A stretch of 64,000 bases of DNA from Roseivirga sp. UBA6061 (GCA_002427745.1 DIYF01000010.1:39171-103170), one strand, 5' to 3'. Positions 44,591 through 54,683 are shown, counted from the first letter of the stretch. Notes: generated from the sequence alone by a model not told the origin. Translations and numbers: made by a program.

Positions 44591-46960
44591 ATGTTAGTAG
44601 TAAAAAGAGATGGCAGACGAGAGTCTGTCAAGTTCGACAAAATTACCGCCCGGATAGACAAGCTCTCCTATGGTCTTGATTCTGGTTTTGTCGAGCCTAT
44701 TGATGTTGCCAAAAAAGTGATCGAAGGCCTGTATGATGGTGTGAGCACCCAGGACCTGGATAATCTGGCAGCTGAGATTGCGGCTACCATGACCGTAAGC
44801 CACCCTGACTACGCCAAGCTGGCTGCCAGGATTGCAATCTCAAACCTTCATAAAACCACCAGTAAGTCATTCTCAAATACTATGAAGAGGCTCTACACCT
44901 ATGTAGACCCTAAGACTGGCGAGAATGCCCCGCTGATTTCTAAAGAAACTTATGGCATCATTAAGCAAAATGCTGCCACACTGGATTCAACGATTATTTA
45001 CGATCGTGATTTCAGCTACGACTACTTCGGTTATAAGACCCTGGAGCGCTCTTACCTGATGAAAATTGACGGTAAAATTGTAGAGCGTCCGCAGCACATG
45101 CTTATGAGAGTAGCCGTAGGTATCCATGGCGAAGACATGGAAAAGGTGATAGAAACGTATAACCTGCTTTCTGAAAAGTGGTTTACTCATGCTACGCCTA
45201 CCTTGTTTAATGCAGGTACACCTAAGCCACAGTTGTCATCATGCTTCCTTTTGACCATGAAGGACGACAGTATCGATGGTATCTATGATACACTCAAGCA
45301 GTGCGCTAAAATATCGCAGTCTGCCGGAGGAATCGGTTTGAGCATTCACCATGTAAGAGCCAAAGGTTCATACATTAAAGGAACCGGAGGAGTTTCCAAT
45401 GGTATTGTACCAATGCTGAGAAACTTTGACATGACTGCCCGCTATGTAGATCAGGGTGGAGGAAAGAGAAAAGGTTCTTTCGCTATCTACATGGAGCCAT
45501 GGCATGCCGATATCTTTGACTTCCTGGATCTGAAGAAGAACCATGGTAAAGAAGAAATGAGAGCCAGAGACTTGTTCTATGCACTGTGGATTCCTGATCT
45601 TTTCATGGAGCGTGTTGAGAATAATGAAGACTGGACGCTTTTATGCCCTAACGAATGCCCGGGACTGGCAGACGTACATGGCGATGAGTTCAAAAAACTC
45701 TATGAAAAATACGAGAAAGAAGGTAAAGGCCGTAGAACGGTAAAAGCTCAGGACCTCTGGTTTGAAGTACTGGAGTCTCAGATTGAGACCGGTACTCCTT
45801 ATATGCTGTACAAGGATTCAGCCAATAAGAAGTCGAATCAGAAGAATCTCGGTACTATTAAGTCTTCTAACCTGTGTACTGAGATCATAGAGTATACGGC
45901 ACCGGATGAAGTAGCGGTTTGTAACCTCGCATCTATTGCTCTGCCTAAATACGTTAATGATGAGACTGGTGAGTATGACTTCCAGAAACTGTATGACGTA
46001 ACCTATGTGGCTACCAAGAACCTGAACAGGGTAATTGATGTAAACTACTATCCGGTAGAAGAGGCACGTAATTCAAACATGCGCCACCGTCCTATCGGGC
46101 TAGGTGTACAGGGACTGGCAGACGCCTTTATTAAAATGGGTATGCCATTTGAGTCTGAAGAAGCCAGAAAGCTGAACAAGGATATCTTCGAGACGATCTA
46201 TTTCGCTGCCATGACCGCTTCTAAAGACGAAGCTGTGAATGACGGCCCTTACGAGACTTTCAAAGGTTCTCCTGTATCGAAAGGTATTTTTCAGTTCGAT
46301 ATGTGGGGTGTAACACCTGAGTCTGGTCTGTGGGACTGGGATAGTCTTAAGAAAGAAGTGAAAAAGCATGGTGTGCGTAACTCACTGCTGGTAGCGCCTA
46401 TGCCTACCGCTTCTACCTCTCAGATTCTGGGTAACAATGAGTGCTTCGAGCCTTACACCTCAAACATTTACACCAGAAGAACGCTTTCAGGTGAATTCAT
46501 CGTGGTGAACAAGCACCTGATGAAGGATCTGATCAAGCTGGGTATCTGGAATGAGAGTATGAAAAACAAGCTGATCGCAGCGAAGGGTTCTGTACAGAGC
46601 ATTCCTGAGATTCCACAGCATATTAAAGATTTGTATAAGACAGTTTGGGAGATTTCTCAGAAGGCCATCATTGATATGTCTGCCGACAGAGGAGCGTACA
46701 TCTGCCAGTCACAAAGTCTGAACATACATATACAAGATCCTAACTTCGGTAAAATGACTTCTATGCACTTCTACGCGTGGAAGAAGGGACTGAAGACAGG
46801 AATGTATTACCTGAGATCAAGAGCAGCTGCAGACGCTATCCAGTTTACTGTAGATAAAACAGCCGCCAAAGCACCTACTGCTGCACAATTGGAGCAGCAG
46901 GCAGCTGATATGGCCTGCTCATTAGATAATCCGGATGCTTGCGAAGCATGCGGTAGTTAG
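44591..46960 (+). CDS. nrdA: Class I ribonucleotide reductase, alpha (R1) subunit
   Basis: 789 residues. An ATP-cone domain covers about 1-90 ([20 protein letters not shown]), so overall activity is controlled by ATP/dATP. The barrel shows QLSSCFLL with an active-site Cys (about 215), SNLCTEI with the second Cys (about 435), and [19 protein letters not shown] (about 605). The C-terminal tail ends [14 protein letters not shown] with the CxxC pair that reduces the active site. It reduces ribonucleoside diphosphates with NrdB. A strong terminator follows. Confidence 0.97.
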   Translation: MLVVKRDGRRESVKFDKITARIDKLSYGLDSGFVEPIDVAKKVIEGLYDGVSTQDLDNLAAEIAATMTVSHPDYAKLAARIAISNLHKTTSKSFSNTMKRLYTYVDPKTGENAPLISKETYGIIKQNAATLDSTIIYDRDFSYDYFGYKTLERSYLMKIDGKIVERPQHMLMRVAVGIHGEDMEKVIETYNLLSEKWFTHATPTLFNAGTPKPQLSSCFLLTMKDDSIDGIYDTLKQCAKISQSAGGIGLSIHHVRAKGSYIKGTGGVSNGIVPMLRNFDMTARYVDQGGGKRKGSFAIYMEPWHADIFDFLDLKKNHGKEEMRARDLFYALWIPDLFMERVENNEDWTLLCPNECPGLADVHGDEFKKLYEKYEKEGKGRRTVKAQDLWFEVLESQIETGTPYMLYKDSANKKSNQKNLGTIKSSNLCTEIIEYTAPDEVAVCNLASIALPKYVNDETGEYDFQKLYDVTYVATKNLNRVIDVNYYPVEEARNSNMRHRPIGLGVQGLADAFIKMGMPFESEEARKLNKDIFETIYFAAMTASKDEAVNDGPYETFKGSPVSKGIFQFDMWGVTPESGLWDWDSLKKEVKKHGVRNSLLVAPMPTASTSQILGNNECFEPYTSNIYTRRTLSGEFIVVNKHLMKDLIKLGIWNESMKNKLIAAKGSVQSIPEIPQHIKDLYKTVWEISQKAIIDMSADRGAYICQSQSLNIHIQDPNFGKMTSMHFYAWKKGLKTGMYYLRSRAAADAIQFTVDKTAAKAPTAAQLEQQAADMACSLDNPDACEACGS

Positions 46961-46986
46961 TACGGGGTTGATACTACTAACTAGAA

Positions 46987-47017
46987 AGTCCTGGCGGAAA
47001 CGTCAGGGCTTTTTTTA
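46987..47017 (+). terminator. Terminator of nrdBA
   Basis: A 10-bp stem (AGTCCTGGCG / CGTCAGGGCT, two G-T pairs) closed by a GAAA tetraloop and followed by eight T. Confidence 0.9.
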
Positions 47018-47211
47018 TGCCCTTATTGCTTGTGTGATGAATACTCACAGAGATTCAATTACTACTAAACAGATGTCATCCGGGATACCTGTGCCTGATG
47101 TTATTCGTCCTGTTTTTCTTGTTAAATCCTGTTAAAAGCCGTCTCATTTTCAATAAATTAGAACATGATGCTTTTCCCGATCGTTAAGCTCATACACCAG
47201 GTCATTTACTT

Positions 47212-47218
47212 AAAGGAG
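47212..47218 (+). promoter_or_regulatory. Unusually strong Shine-Dalgarno before the HtrA gene
   Basis: AAAGGAG lies 5 nt before ATG 47224. Most genes in this window lack such a site, so this one is notable and fixes the start. Confidence 0.6.
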
Positions 47219-47223
47219 TCATT

Positions 47224-48684
47224 ATGAATAAGAGGCAGTTTGTATTGGGGATGATTGGTTCCTCTCTTTTTGGAGGCATCATTGTGTTGTTGGGCTTGAG
47301 TTTGCTGGGAAACAACGCTGCCTATCCTGCTTTGTCCGGAGGGCCGGTAGGTCCGGTTACTACACAGTTTCAGAAAATTGATACGGAGCCACGCGATTAT
47401 GTTGTGCCTGAAGGAATCAATTTTATCAAAGCCTCCCACAAGGCAGTGCCCGCTGTGGTGCATATCACCAATACCATGGGCGGATCGGGCAGATCTGGTG
47501 TTTGGGGGCGTTTTCGCGGCAACAGAAGGTCCAGACAGTCCACTGGTTCCGGTGTGTTAATTTCTCATGACGGTTATATCGCTACCAACTACCATGTAGT
47601 AGAAGATGCTGATGAGCTGGAGGTGAGGCTTGATGATAACCGCAGACTGGAGGCCACTTTAATTGGTACGGATAAGGATACTGATTTAGCCCTGATCAAG
47701 GTAAATACCCAAAACATGCCTTATGTAGACTTTGGTGATTCTGATGGCGTAGATATTGGAGAGTGGGTATTGGCTGTGGGCAATCCTTTTGACCTGAACA
47801 ATACGGTAACTGCAGGAATTGTCAGTGCCAAGGCACGTAATATCAACCTGATCAGCGGTATTCAGAATCAATACGGTATAGAGTCGTTTATTCAGACCGA
47901 TGCGGTGGTAAACAGTGGTAACAGTGGTGGAGCACTCGTTAACCTGGAAGGTGAACTGATCGGGATCAATACGGCTATCGCTACCAACACGGGTACTTTC
48001 AGTGGCTATTCCTTTGCGGTGCCTTCCATTCTTGTGAAGAAAGTGATGGACGACCTGTTAGAGTTTGGTTCTGTGCAAAGAGGCCTGCTCGGTATTCAGA
48101 TCCGGGACGCGGAAGGTCTGGGTACTGCTGAGTTGAGTGGTGTCTGGATCAGAAGCATCACCCCCGGAGGAGCAGCAGAGGGAGCAGGGCTTCGTGTGAA
48201 CGATGTCATCGTGGGTATTGATGAAAATGAGGTAAAGACCACAAGCAGGCTGCAGGAGCTGGTAGCCAGAAAAAGACCGGGTGATGCCGTACTGGTGAAG
48301 TTTAAAAGAGATGGAGATCTGTTGGAGTCGAGACTGACATTGAAGAGACGGGATGAGATGGTGGAAGTGGGAGAGAGTCTGGCAGAGCGACTTAACAGTG
48401 AGATACCCATTACCTTTGAAATAGAGGGAGCTCAGTTCAGAAATGTGCCTTCCAGTATACAGGATGCTCTGACAATTGACGGAGGTGTGCAGATAGAAGA
48501 ACTCGGCCGGGGTGCCTGGAGAAAGAGTGGAGTGAAAGAAGGCTTTATCATTACCAAAATCGGTGAAGATGATGTACTCGATATTACCGACCTTGAGAGT
48601 ATTCTGGAAACAAAGAGTGATGACTTCTATGTACTGGGTAAATACCCTGACGGTAAGAAGCATTACTACCGTATTGACTGGTAG
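47224..48684 (+). CDS. HtrA/DegP-like periplasmic serine protease with PDZ domains
   Basis: 486 residues. An N-terminal signal-anchor (about 12-30) is followed by a trypsin-like domain with H124 (TNYHVVED), D154 (TDLALIKV) and S234 (NSGNSGGALV), the complete catalytic triad. A first PDZ domain covers about 275-365 and a divergent second PDZ about 400-480 (EGFIITKIGEDDVLDI). It degrades or refolds damaged envelope proteins. Length and layout match the Do/DegQ class. The strong Shine-Dalgarno supports the start. Confidence 0.94.
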   Translation: MNKRQFVLGMIGSSLFGGIIVLLGLSLLGNNAAYPALSGGPVGPVTTQFQKIDTEPRDYVVPEGINFIKASHKAVPAVVHITNTMGGSGRSGVWGRFRGNRRSRQSTGSGVLISHDGYIATNYHVVEDADELEVRLDDNRRLEATLIGTDKDTDLALIKVNTQNMPYVDFGDSDGVDIGEWVLAVGNPFDLNNTVTAGIVSAKARNINLISGIQNQYGIESFIQTDAVVNSGNSGGALVNLEGELIGINTAIATNTGTFSGYSFAVPSILVKKVMDDLLEFGSVQRGLLGIQIRDAEGLGTAELSGVWIRSITPGGAAEGAGLRVNDVIVGIDENEVKTTSRLQELVARKRPGDAVLVKFKRDGDLLESRLTLKRRDEMVEVGESLAERLNSEIPITFEIEGAQFRNVPSSIQDALTIDGGVQIEELGRGAWRKSGVKEGFIITKIGEDDVLDITDLESILETKSDDFYVLGKYPDGKKHYYRIDW

Positions 48685-48893
48685 AGCATAACCCGTATCC
48701 ACCCTTGCTGTTTCAATCGAAGAGCCCAAAAAAGCCTCCTTCTACCCCATGCCCGCCCCGGAAATGTCTGAGAAAAAGCTCAGTTGTATCCCGGTGTCCG
48801 GAAGGAATATCCGTCAGCCATTTTGGTTAATCCTTGCACTCGTTTAAAAATCTCTCTAACTATGCATTCGATTTCCAAAACGATTCAATTTCG

Positions 48894-50444
48894 ATGAATA
48901 TTCAAAAAGAATTTGGCATGTTGGACGCCCTTCATAACCTGGGCATCAAGGCCGAAAATAATGGTACCTCTACCGGTTCTTTCTCTGAAGGGCACGGTGA
49001 GTTAATCAAGTCTTATTCTCCCGTAGATGGTGAGCTGATCGGAGCGGTAACCTCTACCACGCAGGAAGAATACGAACGTGCGATTGAGAGAGCGCAGGAT
49101 ACTTTCAAACAATGGCGTAACGTGCCTGCTCCCAAGAGAGGAGAGATCGTTCGTCAGTTTGGACAAAAACTGAGAGAATACAAAGAAGACCTGGGTAAGC
49201 TGGTGTCTTATGAAATGGGTAAATCTTACCAGGAAGGCCTGGGCGAGGTACAGGAAATGATCGATATCTGCGATTTTGCGGTGGGTCTTTCTCGTCAGCT
49301 GCATGGTCTTACGATTAAGTCAGAGAGACCGGCTCACCATATGCAGGAGCAGTACCACCCCCTGGGTATTGTAGGCATTATTTCCGCCTTTAACTTCCCT
49401 GTGGCTGTATGGGCCTGGAATACGGCTTTGGCCTGGGTATGTGGAGATGTCACCCTTTGGAAACCCTCTGAGAAAACACCGCTTTGTGGTGTAGCCTGTC
49501 AGAACATCATAGCTGAGGTATTAAGAGATAATCAGCTTCCTGAAGGCATCTCATGCATGATCAACGGAAACTACCAGGTAGGTGAATGGATGACGGCCGA
49601 TACGCGTGTACCATTGGTATCTGCTACAGGGTCTATCCGTATGGGTAAAATTGTAGGCAGAGCCGTAGCTGAGAGACTGGGTAAATCTATTCTCGAACTG
49701 GGTGGTAACAATGCCATCATTGTTACACCGGATGCTGATCTGAAAATGACGGTAATAGGAGCTGTCTTCGGTGCAGTGGGCACGGCCGGTCAGCGCTGTA
49801 CTTCTACCCGAAGACTCATCATTCACGAATCGATTTACGATAAGGTGAAACAGGCCGTTGTTGATGCTTATGGCCAGCTGCAAATTGGCAATCCACTAGA
49901 TGAAGCCAATCATGTAGGTCCATTGATTGATACCATGGCTGTGGACCATTATAATAAGGCTATTGAAGCCGCCAAAGCTGAGGGTGGCCATGTGGTGATA
50001 GAAGGCGGTGTGATGTCTGGTGAAGGCTATGAAAGTGGCTGCTATGTAAAACCTTGTATTATCGAAGCTGAGAATGCTTATCAGATTGTACAGGAAGAAA
50101 CCTTTGCGCCTATCTTATACCTGATCAAGTACGCTGGTAGTGTTGAGAACGCCATTGATTTACAGAATGGTGTGGTGCAGGGGCTTTCCTCTGCTATCAT
50201 GACCAATAACATGCGTGAGGCGCATCAGTTCCTTGCCGCGTCTGGTTCTGATTGTGGTATAGCCAACGTAAACATCGGTACATCAGGTGCTGAGATTGGT
50301 GGTGCCTTTGGTGGAGAAAAAGAAACCGGAGGCGGCCGCGAGTCTGGTTCTGATGCCTGGAAAGCCTACATGAGAAGACAGACCAATACCCTGAACTATT
50401 CTACTGAGCTGCCATTGGCACAGGGAATCAAGTTTGATTTGTAA
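48894..50444 (+). CDS. ALDH7-like aldehyde dehydrogenase (aminoadipate-semialdehyde type)
   Basis: 516 residues from ATG 48894; a TTG 60 nt upstream gives a non-conserved extension. ALDH hallmarks: FNFPVAVWAWN (about 165), LELGGNNAIIV with E268, and GTAGQRCTSTRRL with catalytic C302. The NNAIIV and CTSTRR forms are typical of the antiquitin (ALDH7A1) group, which oxidises alpha-aminoadipate semialdehyde/piperideine-6-carboxylate in lysine degradation and similar aldehydes. NAD(P)-dependent, cytoplasmic. No other lysine-catabolic gene is next to it, so the substrate is inferred from family only. Confidence 0.9.
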   Translation: MNIQKEFGMLDALHNLGIKAENNGTSTGSFSEGHGELIKSYSPVDGELIGAVTSTTQEEYERAIERAQDTFKQWRNVPAPKRGEIVRQFGQKLREYKEDLGKLVSYEMGKSYQEGLGEVQEMIDICDFAVGLSRQLHGLTIKSERPAHHMQEQYHPLGIVGIISAFNFPVAVWAWNTALAWVCGDVTLWKPSEKTPLCGVACQNIIAEVLRDNQLPEGISCMINGNYQVGEWMTADTRVPLVSATGSIRMGKIVGRAVAERLGKSILELGGNNAIIVTPDADLKMTVIGAVFGAVGTAGQRCTSTRRLIIHESIYDKVKQAVVDAYGQLQIGNPLDEANHVGPLIDTMAVDHYNKAIEAAKAEGGHVVIEGGVMSGEGYESGCYVKPCIIEAENAYQIVQEETFAPILYLIKYAGSVENAIDLQNGVVQGLSSAIMTNNMREAHQFLAASGSDCGIANVNIGTSGAEIGGAFGGEKETGGGRESGSDAWKAYMRRQTNTLNYSTELPLAQGIKFDL

Positions 50445-50470
50445 CAGGGAAGTAGCTATAAAACAATAAG

Positions 50471-50497
50471 GGTCGTATCATGGATACGACCTTTTTT
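50471..50497 (+). terminator. Terminator of the aldehyde dehydrogenase gene
   Basis: GGTCGTATC-ATG-GATACGACC gives a perfect 9-bp stem with a 3-nt loop, followed by six T. Confidence 0.9.
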
Positions 50498-50626
50498 ATG
50501 GCTGTCATTCAGGTATGCTGCCGCTTCTATAATTCTTGTCTTAGTATTCTCCTTTTTTGTTTTGATCTGTTGATGAATCCCTATCTTCAGACTCTCAATT
50601 TTTTCATCAAAAAACCACAAAATCAA

Positions 50627-51202
50627 ATGGACGGATATTTAGGACAAATCATGGCCTGGGGACCAAACTTCGCACCCAGAAACTGGGCATTTTGTAACGG
50701 GCAGTTAATGTCAATTAATGCTAACCCTGCGCTTTACTCGTTGTTGGGTACCATGTATGGTGGTGACGGCCGCTCTACTTTTGGAGTACCCAATCTCCAG
50801 GGCAGGGTTGCTATGGGAGCTGGTAATGGTATTGGGCTTACACCAAGGCGTCAGGGAGAATATGGAGGTCAGGAGACTGTGCAACTAAGTGTAGCCGAAA
50901 TGCCGGCTCATACGCACGCTGCCACATCCACTCCTGCAGGAGGTAGTTCAGCCGAATTGCCGTTGAGTACTACCGCTGGGGTCAACGCCACACCAGAAGC
51001 TGGTGATGTACCTGCTGCAGCTTCAGACGACATCTATGGTCCAAACAGTAGTACAGTGAGTACTCCTTTAAATGTGAATGTTGCTCCTCAGGATGTTACG
51101 GTAGGAAGTGCAGGAGGGTCTCTGCCTCACAATAATATACAACCATATCAGGTAGTGAATTATATCATCTGTACAGATGGTTTATACCCAAGCAGATCCT
51201 GA
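50627..51202 (+). CDS. Phage tail collar domain protein (microcystin-dependent-protein-like), copy 1
   Basis: 191 residues from ATG 50627; upstream in-frame codons run through a terminator and are discarded. The collar domain (about 6-65) has FAPRNWAFCNGQLM, LLGTMYGGDGRSTFGVPNLQGR. The AEMPAHTHAA motif (about 100) and the C-terminal GLYPSRS are shared with copy 2 at 52901. No signal peptide. Such MdpB-like proteins occur in bacteria without other phage genes; their role is unknown. A private terminator follows, so this gene may be expressed alone. Confidence 0.88.
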   Translation: MDGYLGQIMAWGPNFAPRNWAFCNGQLMSINANPALYSLLGTMYGGDGRSTFGVPNLQGRVAMGAGNGIGLTPRRQGEYGGQETVQLSVAEMPAHTHAATSTPAGGSSAELPLSTTAGVNATPEAGDVPAAASDDIYGPNSSTVSTPLNVNVAPQDVTVGSAGGSLPHNNIQPYQVVNYIICTDGLYPSRS

Positions 51203-51231
51203 TAAGTCAGAGTCTTAACTCAAGAACCAAA

Positions 51232-51265
51232 AAGAAAGCCGGATTCAAATACCGGCTTTCTTTTT
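51232..51265 (+). terminator. Terminator of collar protein 1
   Basis: AAGAAAGCCGG and CCGGCTTTCTT form an 11-bp stem with a 9-nt loop and a T-rich 3' side. Confidence 0.85.
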
Positions 51266-51325
51266 AAGGTCAAAACGAAGAAAATCTTATCTTTTCATCC
51301 CTGTTGTTAAGGAGAAGTATAATCA

Positions 51326-52249
51326 ATGAAAGTTTTTGCAATTTGTAATTCAGATCAGCTGGGGCTGCCGGCTCTGGCGCGTTTAAAGGAGCATGGTTTC
51401 CTCGCAGGTGTAGCTTATGTCGATCGGTATGCGGCACTAAGGCCTTCCTTTGAGGCCATGGAAATAGTCGATGAGCATATCTATGTTCTCTCTAAAAAGA
51501 ACTGGGTGGAAATCCTTAGTAGTGCCATATCTGAATTACAGCCTGATTATGTTTTTGTCTTGACCTTTCCCTGGAAAATTCCGACCGGGCTGCTCAGTCT
51601 TATGCCCGATCGCTTTCTGAACTTTCACTTTGGTTTGCTGCCTAAATACAAAGGAGCCGACCCTATCTTTTGGGAGGTGAGGAACTATGAACCTGAGGGA
51701 GGCCTGACTGTACATCTGATGACTGAGCAAATTGACGAAGGGGCAGTGGTGATGCAGGAGAAAGCTCCAATTGGCCCGGGACTAAGTTATGGGCTGTATT
51801 GTAATCAACTCACTCAGCACATCGGTAGCTGGACAGATACCTTATTGAACAAGCTTCAGGCGGGCCCACTTCAATTTCTTGAGCTGGAAGCTGGTGAGCC
51901 GGCACCAGAGAGGGCTCCCAATCAGGATGACCTCACGATCAACTGGGCTCAACAGACCGCTCTGGAGGTGGAGTGTCTTGTAAACGCTGCAAATCCTCGA
52001 TATGGTGGGGCAGTTACCACCTTTACCGGTCAGCCTGTCCGTATTCTGGAGGTGACTCCCATGGGGGGGGATGATGATATGAAAGGAGAGCCCGGAGAAA
52101 TAGTACACTCCGATCTGACCTACGGGGTTATTGTTGTCTGCGCTGATGGAGAATTCCTACGTATTTCTATAGCAGAAATAGCCGGTACTTATATCTCAGG
52201 GGTCAAGCTGACCACTTTTGGTTTTTTCAAGGGTACCAAATTCGTTTGA
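51326..52249 (+). CDS. Formyltransferase-family protein (Fmt/PurN-like fold)
   Basis: 307 residues. The N-terminal formyltransferase fold (about 1-180) keeps the catalytic trio: N99 and H101 in LNFHFGLLPKYKGADPIFW, and D137 in QIDEGAVV, as in N10-formyl-THF enzymes. A C-terminal domain (about 205-305) resembles the OB-like Fmt C-domain. It is not the housekeeping methionyl-tRNA formyltransferase by context, and its N-terminus (MKVFAICNSDQLGLPAL) is divergent. It probably formylates an amine on a small molecule, sugar nucleotide or protein. AAGGAGA 10 nt upstream supports the start. It lies between two tail-collar genes. Confidence 0.85.
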   Translation: MKVFAICNSDQLGLPALARLKEHGFLAGVAYVDRYAALRPSFEAMEIVDEHIYVLSKKNWVEILSSAISELQPDYVFVLTFPWKIPTGLLSLMPDRFLNFHFGLLPKYKGADPIFWEVRNYEPEGGLTVHLMTEQIDEGAVVMQEKAPIGPGLSYGLYCNQLTQHIGSWTDTLLNKLQAGPLQFLELEAGEPAPERAPNQDDLTINWAQQTALEVECLVNAANPRYGGAVTTFTGQPVRILEVTPMGGDDDMKGEPGEIVHSDLTYGVIVVCADGEFLRISIAEIAGTYISGVKLTTFGFFKGTKFV

Positions 52250-52900
52250 TCCTGCCTTTGGTTGCTGCTGAATGCTGCTATGCTATATCATGGCAGCTAA
52301 GGCCCTTTCTGTATCCAAAACAAATCGTCTTTGGCTTGTGATTTGAAAATGCCTTTAAAGGCAAGCGGCTGTATTTCTCTCGTGGCTAAGACCTCCCGCC
52401 TTTATTGAAAAAGTATGGTCAGGTTCATCAATCTCCTGTTTGATGAGGGGGTAATCGTTCCTGAAAAACAGCAAGTTCTCCACGGCTTTTTAAAAGCTCA
52501 TATATAAATTGTTTTGGCTCAGTCAATATACCAGGTGCTTTGTAAATCATAGAAATGGTAAAGAGAAAGCCTGTTTTGTTTCTATTGTTGCCGCCATTCA
52601 GAGGCAAAACTCTTCTGATATAAACTCTCATCTGGAGGGAGTCTCGTTTTTTGGGTTCTTTTAAGAGTAGTAGAATGGAATATTTATTAGCTATGAATTG
52701 ATTTTTTCTGTGCTATTATGACTGATGACTATCAATATATTTTGATATGCTATATTTTTATGAGAATAGCCCGTATGGAATGAGTTACTGTTTAAAATCA
52801 AATTGATGGAATAGTAGTCAATAATGATGTCTTTTCTCAAAGAAAAGTTTTATATTAACTGCAAACAGTGACTTTTTTTAATCAAAACACAAATTAAATT
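52250..52900. other. Gene-poor, AT-rich gap before collar protein 2
   Basis: 651 bp with no supported gene. A 67-codon minus-strand ORF (52428-52631) has protein-like composition (MIYKAPGILTEPKQFIYELL) but no recognised family and may be decayed. From about 52660 the base composition turns strongly AT-rich, as expected for a promoter region of the next gene or recently acquired DNA. Confidence 0.4.
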
Positions 52901-53416
52901 ATGGTACCTTTTATTGCACAAATTCAACCCTTTGCCTTTAATTTTGCCCCCCGTGGATGGGTGCTTTGTAATGGGCAGCTCTTGGCCATCGCACAATTTT
53001 CTGCCGTTTTTTCATTGGTAGGCACCACCTTTGGTGGTGACGGCCGTACTACTTTTGGTATTCCTGATCTGAGAGGTAGATCTATGGTAGGGGTAGGTAG
53101 TGGCCCTGGTCTGGAAACCAGAACATGGGGAGAGAGAGGCGGAGCCAACAATGTGGTGTTGCTTACTCAGAATATGCCTTCACATAGCCATACTTTAAGG
53201 TGTGCCAATGCAGTGGGTACCGAGAGAATCCCTGTTGGCAGAACCATTGCAGGTACTACTGGCGGATTCAGTTATGCAGATACTAGCCCTGACTCGAGTA
53301 TGAACAGTTTGTCTATTACAAACACAGGTAGTAATATTCCTTTTAGTATTGACAACCCATACCTGGGACTCTATATTGGTTTTGCTCTGGAGGGTGTTTA
53401 TCCTTCAAGAAGCTAA
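52901..53416 (+). CDS. Phage tail collar domain protein (microcystin-dependent-protein-like), copy 2
   Basis: 171 residues. The collar domain (about 3-62) shows FAPRGWVLCNGQLL and GTTFGGDGRTTFGIPDLRGR. QNMPSHSHTL (about 93) is the conserved His-containing motif, and the protein ends EGVYPSRS, matching copy 1. No signal peptide. Its middle part differs strongly from copy 1, so they are diverged paralogues or separate acquisitions. No capsid, baseplate, terminase or integrase gene is nearby. An own terminator follows. Confidence 0.88.
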   Translation: MVPFIAQIQPFAFNFAPRGWVLCNGQLLAIAQFSAVFSLVGTTFGGDGRTTFGIPDLRGRSMVGVGSGPGLETRTWGERGGANNVVLLTQNMPSHSHTLRCANAVGTERIPVGRTIAGTTGGFSYADTSPDSSMNSLSITNTGSNIPFSIDNPYLGLYIGFALEGVYPSRS

Positions 53417-53432
53417 CACCAAAATGAAATTT

Positions 53433-53461
53433 AAAAAAGCCGGCTATGCCGGCTTTTTTTT
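53433..53461 (+). terminator. Terminator of collar protein 2
   Basis: AAAAAAGCCGGC-TAT-GCCGGCTTTTTT, a 12-bp stem with a 3-nt loop and extended T-run. Confidence 0.92.
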
Positions 53462-53537
53462 GTCCATACCTCTTATTTTGGGACGTGTTAAAGCCCCTAT
53501 CAGAGGTCTTCAATACTTAATAGAACAAAACTTATAA

Positions 53538-54683
53538 ATGAAATATAAAATTGGTTTGATCCTGCCGGATTCGAATTATTTCAAGCGATTCGGTAAGGAT
53601 TATCATACCCTGGTGGAGGCGGGGTTGCAAAAGTCCGGCTTTGATAATTACGAACTGGTGATAGAGCCCGGTGGCTATAATAACCAGATGAAGATTATGA
53701 CTGAAAAGGTTCAGTCACTCATTGTCAGGGAGCAGGTGGATGCTATCATAGCTCCTTTCAATCCATCCTTTCTCATAGATGTAGCACCCTTGCTCGATTC
53801 AAATGAGGTGCTGTTGTTGCTTACTTACATGGGGGAGGATGTTATTCATCAGGATTGTAAATCTGAATTTGCTTTTATCAATACCTTTGACTTGTCTAAG
53901 TCAGCCTGGCTCCAGGGGTATGAAGTGGCCACGCGCTATGGTAAGAAAGGTGTGCACATGGGGGCCGTTCATGATGTGGGTTATGGAACTTCCAGGGTCT
54001 TTACTATGGCTTTGGAGAGTGCCGGTGGTGCACTGTGTCTCGCCACGTTAACGCACAAAGAAAGCAGAACAGAATCTCCTGCTCAACAGATTAAAGAAGT
54101 TCTTGATGAAGACGCTGACTTTATTTTTGGCTTTTATTCAGGAAAAGAAGGCATTTCCTTTGCAGAAACCTGGGCTGAGACTGAAGGAAGGAAAACACCC
54201 TTTGTACCCAGCTACATGCTGCATGCAGATGATGTGATCGAGGCTTGCGGAGATAAAATGATCGGGCAAAAGACGGTTGGCTGCTGGGACCGTGACGGAC
54301 AGAGTGAAGCTAACCTGGCATTCAAATCTCTTTGTGAAACCAGGCTGGGTAAAAAGCCACATCCCTATGGTTTACTGGCTTACGAATCAGGTGAACTACT
54401 GGGCAGGGCATTGCTGGAGGCTGAGAACACCACTCCTGATTCGGTAAAATCGGCATTGACGGCCGTGTCCGTTTCAGGCCCCAGGGGCGATGTAAGCTTT
54501 GATGCCGGGAGCAGACTTACCAATACTACCGACTACGAATTCGAAATTGTGGAAGAGGATGGCCGGATTATCAGAAAGAACATCAGAAAAATGGAAGTGC
54601 CTGAAAAGTATGATGAATTTCTAAGCTGGGCTACTGAAAACATGATTAAAACAGGCTGGACTAATCCTTACCTGATTGGATAG
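53538..54683 (+). CDS. Periplasmic-binding-fold (Peripla_BP_6-like) protein without signal peptide
   Basis: 381 residues. The chain starts directly with the first beta strand (MKYKIGLILPDSNYFKRFG), so there is no signal peptide or lipobox and the protein should be cytoplasmic. The two-lobed type I fold of branched-chain amino-acid binding proteins is suggested by VDAIIAPFNPSFLIDVAPLL (about 72), GAVHDVGYGTSRVF (about 141), DEDADFIFGFYSG (about 193) and YGLLAYESGELL (about 275). No ABC permease or ATPase genes are adjacent. It may act as a ligand sensor or chaperone for the collar and formyltransferase genes beside it. Family call by fold motifs only. Confidence 0.72.
   Translation: MKYKIGLILPDSNYFKRFGKDYHTLVEAGLQKSGFDNYELVIEPGGYNNQMKIMTEKVQSLIVREQVDAIIAPFNPSFLIDVAPLLDSNEVLLLLTYMGEDVIHQDCKSEFAFINTFDLSKSAWLQGYEVATRYGKKGVHMGAVHDVGYGTSRVFTMALESAGGALCLATLTHKESRTESPAQQIKEVLDEDADFIFGFYSGKEGISFAETWAETEGRKTPFVPSYMLHADDVIEACGDKMIGQKTVGCWDRDGQSEANLAFKSLCETRLGKKPHPYGLLAYESGELLGRALLEAENTTPDSVKSALTAVSVSGPRGDVSFDAGSRLTNTTDYEFEIVEEDGRIIRKNIRKMEVPEKYDEFLSWATENMIKTGWTNPYLIG

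Noticed and set aside
47686..48729. Minus-strand ORFs opposite the HtrA gene
   Set aside because: Antisense to catalytic and PDZ domains; composition is typical of reverse-frame translation.
50480..50626. N-terminal extension of collar protein 1
   Set aside because: The frame runs through the terminator hairpin of the upstream gene; the conserved start is at 50627.
52428..52631. 67-codon minus-strand ORF in the gap before collar protein 2
   Set aside because: Protein-like composition but no family, no flanking signals; kept only as a remark on the gap.
50627..53416. Prophage or phage-like particle locus
   Set aside because: Only collar-domain genes are present; no capsid, sheath, baseplate, terminase, lysis or integrase genes on either side.
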